From an uncultured Peptococcaceae bacterium (GTDB lineage Bacteria; Bacillota; Peptococcia; Peptococcales; Peptococcaceae): a DNA stretch of 12,537 nt. How positions within the stretch are numbered: the first letter of the stretch is position 1; each line of letters starts with the position of its first letter. The position numbers and the translations under genes are program-made. Positions 1-5,375 of the stretch are shown here, in pieces. Where the stretch lies: the NCBI GenBank assembly GCA_937976375.1, contig CALJRU010000077.1:1-12537 (forward strand). Reading direction: 5' to 3'. The notes under the pieces were generated by a model. The model ran no database searches and was not told the origin of the DNA. It was given only the letters and a program-made list of their open reading frames with translations.

Positions 1-53
1 CAGCGCCGACAATACTTGCTACTCTTTTGCTGGGAAGATAGGTCATTGCCAGG
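1..53 (+). rRNA. rrf: 5S ribosomal RNA, 3' end only
   Basis: The first ~53 bases match the 3' half of a bacterial 5S rRNA: the GCCGACAATACT segment, a variable loop, then the conserved GGGAAGATAGGTCATTGCC segment, whose CATTG part pairs back to the CAAT of the first. The 5' part lies outside the window, so this is the end of an rRNA operon. The exact 3' end is uncertain by a few bases. Two terminators follow immediately. Confidence 0.85.
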
Positions 54-65
54 ATAGGACGAAAG

Positions 66-95
66 GCGCTCTGCAGTTATGCGGAGTGCTTTTTT
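66..95 (+). terminator. rRNA operon terminator 1
   Basis: A 9-bp stem (66-74 with 81-89, two G-T wobbles), a six-base loop and six Ts. It begins about 12 bases after the 5S end, as expected for an intrinsic terminator of the rRNA operon. Confidence 0.85.
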
Positions 96-124
96 GTGTG
101 TCAAAAAGCAGAGCTTAACGAAGG

Positions 125-149
125 GCACTCTGATCCAGGGTGCTTTTTT
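125..149 (+). terminator. rRNA operon terminator 2 (tandem)
   Basis: An 8-bp stem (125-132 with 136-143, one wobble), a tight ATC loop and six Ts. It is a second intrinsic terminator 30 bases after the first; tandem terminators are common after rRNA operons. Confidence 0.85.
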
Positions 150-230
150 CTTTGTTATCCTTCAATAAATGTCGTTGATGCTACATAACTTTATCAGCAG
201 ATACAACAGTCACCGAATTTTTTCGAACCA

Positions 231-259
231 TTGACAGAAATAAAAATTAGTGGTACGGT
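231..259 (+). promoter_or_regulatory. tRNA-Val promoter
   Basis: A perfect -35 TTGACA (231-236), a 17-base spacer and a weak -10 TACGGT (254-259). The predicted start is a few bases before the tRNA at 273. It lies after both rRNA terminators, so the tRNA is probably transcribed independently. Confidence 0.7.
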
Positions 260-272
260 ATTAAATAGAAAT

Positions 273-346
273 GGGTGATTAGCTCAGTTGGTTAGAGTAT
301 CTGCCTCACATGCAGGGGGTCGCTGGTTCGAGTCCAGTATCGCCCA
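273..346 (+). tRNA. tRNA-Val, anticodon CAC
   Basis: A complete cloverleaf. Acceptor GGGTGAT pairs with ATCGCCC (one T-G wobble); D-stem GCTC pairs with GAGT; anticodon stem TCTGC pairs with GCAGG around loop CTCACAT, giving anticodon CAC (reads GUG, valine); T-stem GCTGG pairs with CCAGT around TTCGAGT. The discriminator is A346. CCA is not encoded (TAA follows), so it must be added after transcription. Confidence 0.95.
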
Positions 347-357
347 TAATACATCAT

Positions 358-389
358 AAAAAGCACGTTGCATTTGCAGCGTGCTTTTT
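358..389 (+). terminator. tRNA-Val terminator
   Basis: A stem of about 9 bp (arms within 363-372 and 375-384, one wobble) is flanked by a 5-A run and a 5-T run, 16 bases after the tRNA. The A-tract means it could also work on the minus strand. Confidence 0.85.
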
Positions 390-476
390 GTTTTCAAAAA
401 CATTGCCTTGTTTGTAAATTAGCGGCGATGCTGCAAACAGGTGTGTTGGATAGTATATTGAAGGAGGCTTTTTGAG

Positions 477-503
477 ATGATTTTGTGGGAAATGTTAGGT
501 TGA
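477..503 (+). CDS. 8-codon ORF behind a strong Shine-Dalgarno site (leader or gene remnant)
   Basis: AAGGAGG at 461-467, nine bases before an ATG, opens an 8-codon reading frame (MILWEMLG) that stops at TGA 501-503. The ribosome site is as strong as those of the real genes here, but the product is tiny. No clear promoter is visible; a TAGTAT at 451-456 is a poor -10. It could be a leader peptide, or the 5' remnant of a gene that once followed tRNA-Val and lost its body when the adjacent AT-rich block arrived. Existence as a protein is doubtful. Confidence 0.2.
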   Translation: MILWEMLG

Positions 504-508
504 GCACG

Positions 509-541
509 AAAAGTGGCTGCCACAATAATAAGCGGCAGCCA
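509..541 (-). terminator. Terminator of the AT-rich four-gene block
   Basis: An 8-bp perfect stem (514-521 with 534-541) with a 12-base loop. Read on the minus strand it is followed by CTTTTC, a short U-tract, about 33 bases after the glycosylase stop codon. The position suits the end of the minus-strand unit; the short U-tract lowers certainty. Confidence 0.55.
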
Positions 542-573
542 TAATATTTTGTGTTGTAGCTAAAAATTATAGT

Positions 574-1110
574 TTAAAATTTGAAATTTTTTGCAGTGAA
601 ATACAGTAGTTCATCTTTAGTGTTTGCTGTTTCTGCGAGCCCTTTTCTAGGTTTTGCTTCCTGAAGTTCAACAATTGTACCATCATCGACAAGCCAGATA
701 GTGGCATTTTCTGCTAAAAGATCCATTCCATCGGCACTATCATCGATATCCATTGCCCAAACAACAATTTGTGGTCCTTCCGTGTAAGCGTCTAGTCCTC
801 TGATTAAAACACTTTCTGCAATGCCTTTGTTCCCTGCGACGATGTCGAGTCGTTTACGTCCTTCACCTTTTTTAGTATATAAGTGTAGATGACCACCTTC
901 TAATATTTGAGAAGTTCTTTCTTTTTCACGATTCGCATCGGTGACATCGTCTGTTTGCCGATAAGCTTCAGTTGCTTTGATACGAGCTTTAATGACAAAT
1001 TTTTCATTTTCATCGCCTACTTCGTGACATATAATTTTTCCGATTAGTGCTTTTGCTAATTCTTCAGCAGGTTGTGTAAAAAATGTGCGATCAGTAATTC
1101 TTTTTTCCAT
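574..1110 (-). CDS. Divergent MPG/AAG-type 3-methyladenine DNA glycosylase
   Basis: A predicted 178-residue base-excision repair enzyme of the methylpurine-DNA glycosylase family, which flips out and removes alkylated purines. Family landmarks are visible in order: FFTQPAEELAKALIGK near residues 10-25, the ATEAY motif holding the presumed catalytic Glu48 and base-stacking Tyr50, and the C-terminal core ESVLIRGLDAY (99-109) followed by GPQ..WAMDID and DLL....IWL (112-140). The central region (51-97) is unusual: the family's D.A.H...G.T.RN and YVY..YG..C.N stretches are largely replaced, and the histidine that helps sandwich the base is not evident. Substrate range may therefore differ. ATG is preceded by GGAGG at a normal distance. 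It is the last gene of the block, 65 bases after the ankyrin-like gene. Family assignment is fairly secure; activity is not. Confidence 0.8.
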   Translation of the reverse strand: MEKRITDRTFFTQPAEELAKALIGKIICHEVGDENEKFVIKARIKATEAYRQTDDVTDANREKERTSQILEGGHLHLYTKKGEGRKRLDIVAGNKGIAESVLIRGLDAYTEGPQIVVWAMDIDDSADGMDLLAENATIWLVDDGTIVELQEAKPRKGLAETANTKDELLYFTAKNFKF

Positions 1111-1144
1111 AGGTCATTCCTCCAAAATATTTTTGTTGCAATAA

Positions 1145-1158
1145 GAATAACATTATTC
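1145..1158. repeat. Small palindrome before the glycosylase gene
   Basis: GAATAA-CA-TTATTC, 6-bp arms with a 2-base centre, in the 65-base gap between the ankyrin-like gene and the glycosylase gene. It could be an operator or a weak RNA hairpin. Such short AT-rich palindromes also occur by chance. Confidence 0.3.
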
Positions 1159-1175
1159 CAATTATAAGCACAGGA

Positions 1176-1607
1176 TTATTCGAAAAATCTGTCCTCAAGA
1201 AGAATGTCGATAGATTTTAAACGATTATGAAGTTCAATTAATTGATTTTTTTGTTGTGCATCTTCTGATATATATGTTTGAGCTTGTTTGGATTCTATTA
1301 CTACCTTTAAGAGATCTAGTTGTCTACAGAGTAATCGTAAAAGATTTCCAAATTCGTAATAGTTATAAGATGAATGGAACAATGGTGAGACATCCGCACC
1401 TGCGCTGATGATTGCATGTAATTTTAGAATGTTGTTGTCTTTATCACTTTTAGGTTGTTCTGTAGGAAAAATCACAAAGTGACGCATAGATTCTGTGAAA
1501 TAAAATTCAACCAAGGGACTACCACGCCAGGTGCCATTGACGTTTGCACCACCAGCAAGGGCGAGAATGAAGTCATCTAATGGTTCAATACTTCCAAGTT
1601 TTCTCAA
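1176..1607 (-). CDS. Small ankyrin-repeat-like protein
   Basis: A 143-residue protein with degenerate ankyrin-type repeats. ALAGGANVNGTWRGSPLVEF (residues 16-35) carries the usual GA.VN....GSPL signature, IISAGADV (66-73) repeats it, and LLRLLCRQLDLLKVVIES (89-106) resembles a further helix pair. There is no signal peptide or membrane segment, so it should be cytosolic. Ankyrin repeats mediate protein-protein contacts; here a partner role with the vWA protein encoded immediately upstream is inferred. The start is a TTG (1605-1607) overlapping the upstream TGA by four bases (TTGA), with GGAGGT six bases before it, so translation is likely coupled. There are too few repeats for a confident fold assignment, and no enzymatic motif is visible. 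Confidence 0.7.
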   Translation of the reverse strand: MRKLGSIEPLDDFILALAGGANVNGTWRGSPLVEFYFTESMRHFVIFPTEQPKSDKDNNILKLHAIISAGADVSPLFHSSYNYYEFGNLLRLLCRQLDLLKVVIESKQAQTYISEDAQQKNQLIELHNRLKSIDILLEDRFFE

Positions 1608-2695
1608 ATTATTACCTCCATACTTCGTTCAAAACTTTTAGGCATTACCCATATGGTTGGTTTTTGTTCAATAAGTGGAAACGTTAAATAGCCATCGGTG
1701 AGAACAATAACGCATTCGAAATCTTTCTGACAGGCTTGTATATATGGTATAGTTATATCAGTTCCGCCTGTCATAGTTCGATGATATTTTTTTAGTGGTG
1801 TTAGATTCAATTCGGTATTATCGGTGAATCCTGAAGCCCATATGTCTGCAAAACGTGTCATTTTTGATAATTCTCCGAGAAATTGTTGGAATAATACATT
1901 ATTGATGCTTGCACTTTCGTCAATAAGAGCACATATTTTGGGCTTTGGTTTTGGATAGAGAATATCTTCGCAAATACCAAATTCGTCAAAATCATAAAGG
2001 AGATAGTCCAAGTCATCGCCAAGGCTACTTTTTACAAGATTTTGTAATGTTTGTTTCCAATTAACTTTTGAGAGAAGTGGCTGACAGTGCTTGCTTAAAG
2101 GACTTATTCCATGACTAGCGAGCTTTTTTGCGCTTTCAATTGCCTCCATCGTATCAAGATTTTGCCAAACTTTACTACCATCAGTATTTTTCTCCAGTAA
2201 GTCATTATCCAATATAGATTCAGAAGTATTACATGTTTCATGCGAAGAAAGTTGTTTATTGTTAATAAATATGGATCTATTTTTGCTTGAGAGGCAGTCA
2301 AATTTAAGGTCTAATTTATCAAATAGTTGATTATAAATATTCTCAGCAGAATCGTTAATACCGTCAAGTGCATTAGATGGCAGAGAATAACCAGAGATAG
2401 TGATTTGGTAATTAATGGCATGATCGCATGCAATGTTCCAAAGAGCGAGATTTCGGTATTCTTGGCGTTCCGTATGGCGGTTGGCTATATGAAGCATCTC
2501 ATGAAGTTGTACTCCTAAACGTTCTTTTGGCTTTAATATTTTCCAGAATTGTGGGTTATAAAATAACACCTTTCCATTAGGTGTTATGCCAATAGTTTCC
2601 AAAGATTCGGTTGCAATGACATTTTGGATATTTAATACAATGGGTGCGAGCCATGGTTCACACCATATTAATTTTGAAAAGTTCATTTTACGCAT
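1604..2695 (-). CDS. DUF2201-type vWA protein with metallopeptidase-like N-terminal domain
   Basis: The predicted product has 363 residues. The N-terminal domain has HEMLHIANRH (65-74), an HEXXH zinc-protease-like motif, followed by WNIACDHAIN (86-95), both hallmarks of the DUF2201/COG3864 family. The C-terminal vWA-like domain keeps the metal-binding MIDAS elements: DESAS (259-263), TGGTD (309-313) and VLTDG (331-335). The poorly conserved linker at about 125-200 is rich in Ser and Asn. Such proteins are commonly encoded beside MoxR AAA+ ATPases, as here, and are thought to be their adaptors or clients; catalytic protease activity is not established for the family. The ATG at 2695 has AAGG seven bases upstream. 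A second ATG at 2686 overlaps the upstream stop as ATGA, and a farther upstream ATG at 2737 would add 14 residues inside the MoxR gene and looks unlikely. Confidence 0.85.
   Translation of the reverse strand: MRKMNFSKLIWCEPWLAPIVLNIQNVIATESLETIGITPNGKVLFYNPQFWKILKPKERLGVQLHEMLHIANRHTERQEYRNLALWNIACDHAINYQITISGYSLPSNALDGINDSAENIYNQLFDKLDLKFDCLSSKNRSIFINNKQLSSHETCNTSESILDNDLLEKNTDGSKVWQNLDTMEAIESAKKLASHGISPLSKHCQPLLSKVNWKQTLQNLVKSSLGDDLDYLLYDFDEFGICEDILYPKPKPKICALIDESASINNVLFQQFLGELSKMTRFADIWASGFTDNTELNLTPLKKYHRTMTGGTDITIPYIQACQKDFECVIVLTDGYLTFPLIEQKPTIWVMPKSFERSMEVII
1614..1619 (-). promoter_or_regulatory. Ribosome binding site fixing the TTG start
   Basis: GGAGGT on the minus strand, six bases before TTG 1607-1605. 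It lies inside the final codons of the vWA gene and supports the non-ATG start of the ankyrin-like gene. Confidence 0.75.
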
Positions 2696-3723
2696 AGTCC
2701 TGCCTTCTTTGCAGCAGAAGCAAGAATTGCCATACATTTTTTATCGGCCGTTAGTTTTTCAGCAAGCAATGGAATGGAATATCTGGCAAAAATGATTTCA
2801 CATTCGGAGCTTTGCGTAGCGATCCATTGATAGACAAGTGGAAAATATTGTATTGCTTGTTCATGATCCTTTAATGCTGTTGCTAATACGGCAGTAAACG
2901 CAGCTAAATGCACCTTCGATGGTTTTTTTGCGTGGCCGTTAACAATATCTTCAATAGTAGGACATAATGTACTGTCTTTGTAAAATGCGCAAAATTTTGC
3001 TTCATGTGCACCACGTATTGTTCCGTGTGCAGCTTCTTGGTAAGGAATTCCCAATGATATTGCGGAAGAAAGATTTGCCCATTCACGAGGGCAAGCAGTA
3101 CCGGTAGAAGGTTTTTCTAGTAATGCATCAGGATTCGCTTGAATAAATGCACGTATTTTGGGATTAATGTTGTTTCGTTCTGCCCATGAGAGCCATTCTT
3201 TTGCAGAAACAGAGTAATCAACAGTAAATACACGTGTTTTCGAAGCATATACCATTTCGCGAGCTCCTGTTTCGTCTTCGACACGATTGCCTGCAGCAAA
3301 TACATAAAGCCCTGCTTTTGAATGTGTACATTTATTATTATCGTTTTGTGGCATTGAAAGTGTGTAATCAAATGAACGACCATGTAATTTTCTTTCATTA
3401 AAAGGAGAATATGCCAATTGTTGAAGCGCATCTGGTGCATTTGTGTATTCATCAAAAAATAAAACAGTAGGAATATTTAATTCTTTGTTTTTGTCAATAC
3501 GTTGCAACCACCATGCGCGTGCTTTTTTTAATTGTCCAGTTTTTGGATCGATATAATCTTTTCCTTCAAAGCTACTTGGCGTTTCAGATGATAGTCGAAT
3601 ATCCACCAAATCTGCACCTATATTTTGAGCAAATTGGGTAATGAGCGCTGTCTTTCCAATTCCAGGTGCACCAAAAAACATAACAGGGATACTAGCCGCT
3701 AACTTTAAAATTTTTTCATTCAT
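2683..3723 (-). CDS. MoxR-family AAA+ ATPase
   Basis: A 346-residue AAA+ ATPase. Walker A is GAPGIGKT (18-25), Walker B VLFFDE (87-92) and sensor 1 AAGNR (143-147). An arginine-finger candidate lies in SKTRVF (161-166), and a sensor-2-like CPREW lies further on, before the helical lid. MoxR ATPases act as chaperone-like remodellers that typically partner vWA proteins, and the vWA gene follows with a short overlap. It is the first gene of the block, with AAAGGA upstream of the ATG and an extended -10 promoter about 45 bases before it. The order ATPase, vWA, ankyrin-like protein, glycosylase suggests a complex assembled around the ATPase; the process served cannot be read from sequence. Confidence 0.9.
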   Translation of the reverse strand: MNEKILKLAASIPVMFFGAPGIGKTALITQFAQNIGADLVDIRLSSETPSSFEGKDYIDPKTGQLKKARAWWLQRIDKNKELNIPTVLFFDEYTNAPDALQQLAYSPFNERKLHGRSFDYTLSMPQNDNNKCTHSKAGLYVFAAGNRVEDETGAREMVYASKTRVFTVDYSVSAKEWLSWAERNNINPKIRAFIQANPDALLEKPSTGTACPREWANLSSAISLGIPYQEAAHGTIRGAHEAKFCAFYKDSTLCPTIEDIVNGHAKKPSKVHLAAFTAVLATALKDHEQAIQYFPLVYQWIATQSSECEIIFARYSIPLLAEKLTADKKCMAILASAAKKAGLCVK

Positions 3724-3750
3724 TTTAAAATTTTCCTTTCTAAGTATTTT

Positions 3751-3763
3751 GTAATGCCATTAC
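3751..3763. repeat. Palindrome in the MoxR gene leader
   Basis: GTAATG-C-CATTAC, perfect 6-bp arms with a single central base. It lies just downstream of the predicted start of transcription of the minus-strand block, a typical position for a repressor operator. No regulator gene lies in the block. Confidence 0.4.
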
Positions 3764-3770
3764 GTTTTCT

Positions 3771-3779
3771 ATCATAACA
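3771..3779 (-). promoter_or_regulatory. Extended -10 promoter of the AT-rich block
   Basis: On the minus strand, TGTTATGAT gives a TGn extension plus the -10 hexamer TATGAT. The -35 position (TTAGGT, 17 bases away) is poor, as often tolerated with an extended -10. It lies 48 bases before the MoxR start codon. Confidence 0.5.
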
Positions 3780-3820
3780 GATATAAAAATAAGACCTAAA
3801 TATAAAAAATTATATATAAA

Positions 3821-3872
3821 AATGCTCCTTTTTTTGAACGACGTCATGTGATGACTTCAAAAAAGGAGCATT
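3821..3872 (-). terminator. Long hairpin terminator of the MocR-helicase unit
   Basis: Arms AATGCTCCTTTTTT.GAA (3821-3838) and TTC.AAAAAAGGAGCATT (3856-3872) form a ~17-bp stem with one bulged T, capped by an inner GTCAT/ATGAC hairpin. Four bases after the helicase stop and, read on the minus strand, followed by a T-rich tail. It is also a clear boundary between AT-rich and GC-rich DNA. Confidence 0.85.
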
Positions 3873-3875
3873 TAT

Positions 3876-5351
3876 CTATTCTTCTTCCAGTATTTTCAGC
3901 AGCGCAAGGTAGAGGGGTGGGTTGTTGTAGAGGATGAGTTTGAGGTGTTCGTTGGTGCGGGTGAGGAGGTGGTAGAGGGCGCGGAGGGCGGCGCTGGTTT
4001 GATCGGTGGTTTGCAGGTGGCCGGTGGGATCGTAGAAAAAGCGGCGGTCGAGGATGATGGCGACGCGTGGGTATTCGCGGCCAGCTGCATGACGCAGGTC
4101 GATGGCGCCGCAGTCGGTGAGAGAAAGGCCGGGGCCAACTGCGGTGCTGGTGAGCAGGGACCAGCCTTGTTTGGTGAGATGGCTGGCGTAGGCGCGCAGA
4201 TCGGCGGCTTCGTAGAGATAGTCGATGCTGATGCAGTCGCTGGTTTTATGAAGCGGGGCGGCACCATTGTGGAAAAGATTGGTGATGAAGGCAGCAAGGG
4301 TGCTGTTGGTGCGGATTTTCGCAGAAAGGGCCGTGCTGCGCAGCTGCAGCGTGGGATGGTGAGCGGTAAGAAAAGCTCGGCTGTCGCTGGAGGGATCAAG
4401 GTGCAGTTCTGGGATCGCCTCAAAGGCCAGAAGCAGGGTGGTATGACTGGCTTGCGCAGCGCTGGCGAGGGCGCCAAGATCGCTGTGGTGCAGGTGCTGG
4501 GCGTCGTCGATGAGAAGCAGACGATAGCGGCTGCAAAGGGCGGCAGGGTGAACGTCGCCAAGCCCATAGATGTTCCAGCCTAATAGGCTGCGGAAACGGT
4601 GCTGATTCTTGTTGAGCGGCCCAGGGTGACACAGGGCCACACTGCTGGTGCTGCGAATGGTTTTGGCAATGTCGTAAAGCAGCAGTGTTTTACCGGTGCC
4701 AGAAGCGGCAGAGAGCAGGAAAAAAGTGCCGGGATGGTGCTGGTGCGTGTAAAGGACATCGTCTTTGACCGATTGCTGGGTGGTAGTAAGAAAATATTCT
4801 CCCTGCAGAAAACGTGTGGTGTCGTTAAAGGGCGAGATCAGATAGTTGGCAGGGACAAAGAGCTTGTCCGGATCGGCATCAGGGTTAACGTGCTGGCGGC
4901 GGAGAATATCGGCAATTTCCGCGGCACAGCTGGTGCGCAGGCTGCGGGTGCTGGGCTCGTAGGCGTAGAAACCATCTTTGTCCACATAGGTAAAGAGATG
5001 CAGTGGTTGTCCAAGAAAGCTCAGATAATGGTGATTGGCGCGCATCTGCCGCAGGATTTTGTCTTCTTTGTTGGCCCGGCGCAGCGGTGCTTTGAGTTCG
5101 ATGTTGACAATGCAGTCATGGCCGAAGCGCAGCAAATCAAATTCTTTGCTGATGCGGTCAATGGCATAGCCGGCAAAAAAGCCATCCAATTCGGAAACCG
5201 TGCAGCCTTCAGCTTTGAGACTGTCACAAAAGGCACGCAGTGTCGCCAGTTCATGGCTTTTCAGCACCTTATAGCGGCGTTCGGCAGCTTTGCCCAAGGA
5301 GGCCAATGCCTGCCCGCCTTGATAAATAGAAAGCAGATTGGAAGGTTTCAT
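3876..5351 (-). CDS. PD-(D/E)XK nuclease-SF1 helicase fusion (Schlafen group 3/DUF2075-like)
   Basis: A 491-residue two-domain protein. Residues ~1-135 look like a PD-(D/E)XK nuclease: FD at 71-72, IELK at 84-87 and QMRANHHYL at 102-110 supply candidate metal and DNA-contact residues Asp72, Glu85, Lys87 and Gln102. Residues ~190-490 are an SF1-type helicase/ATPase: Walker A AASGTGKT (215-222), Walker B LLLIDDAQ (278-285), then HAAGREYPRVAIILD (421-435) and LYHLLTRTNEHLKL (459-472), the UvrD-like C-terminal motifs with Arg465 as arginine finger. The layout recalls the single-chain Nhi antiphage nuclease-helicase of Staphylococcus epidermidis; function here is unproven and DNA repair is an alternative. 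AAAGGA precedes the ATG. The gene lies 24 bases after the MocR gene with no terminator between, so the two are probably co-transcribed. Confidence 0.8.
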   Translation of the reverse strand: MKPSNLLSIYQGGQALASLGKAAERRYKVLKSHELATLRAFCDSLKAEGCTVSELDGFFAGYAIDRISKEFDLLRFGHDCIVNIELKAPLRRANKEDKILRQMRANHHYLSFLGQPLHLFTYVDKDGFYAYEPSTRSLRTSCAAEIADILRRQHVNPDADPDKLFVPANYLISPFNDTTRFLQGEYFLTTTQQSVKDDVLYTHQHHPGTFFLLSAASGTGKTLLLYDIAKTIRSTSSVALCHPGPLNKNQHRFRSLLGWNIYGLGDVHPAALCSRYRLLLIDDAQHLHHSDLGALASAAQASHTTLLLAFEAIPELHLDPSSDSRAFLTAHHPTLQLRSTALSAKIRTNSTLAAFITNLFHNGAAPLHKTSDCISIDYLYEAADLRAYASHLTKQGWSLLTSTAVGPGLSLTDCGAIDLRHAAGREYPRVAIILDRRFFYDPTGHLQTTDQTSAALRALYHLLTRTNEHLKLILYNNPPLYLALLKILEEE

Positions 5352-5375
5352 CGTCTCATCCTTTCTGGGTGGCGG

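Larger units (their letters stand above)
574..3723 (-). other. AT-rich four-gene block next to tRNA-Val (possible acquired island)
   Basis: Base composition changes sharply. Hand counts give 15/60 G+C at 2281-2340 and 18/60 at 2941-3000, against 38/60 at 4021-4080 in the next gene. The block is bounded by the tRNA-Val terminator region on one side and the long hairpin at 3821-3872 on the other. All four genes run on the minus strand. No integrase, insertion sequence or duplicated tRNA 3' end was found, so acquisition is inferred from composition and from the position beside a tRNA gene. Confidence 0.5.

Noticed and set aside
1176..1607. Toxin-antitoxin pairing of the small protein
   Set aside because: No toxin or antitoxin fold motif is visible; the ankyrin-like signature and coupling to the vWA gene explain it better.
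273..3872. Integrative element with att repeats from the tRNA-Val 3' end
   Set aside because: No second copy of the tRNA 3' end near 3724-3875 and no integrase in the window, so only compositional evidence for acquisition remains.
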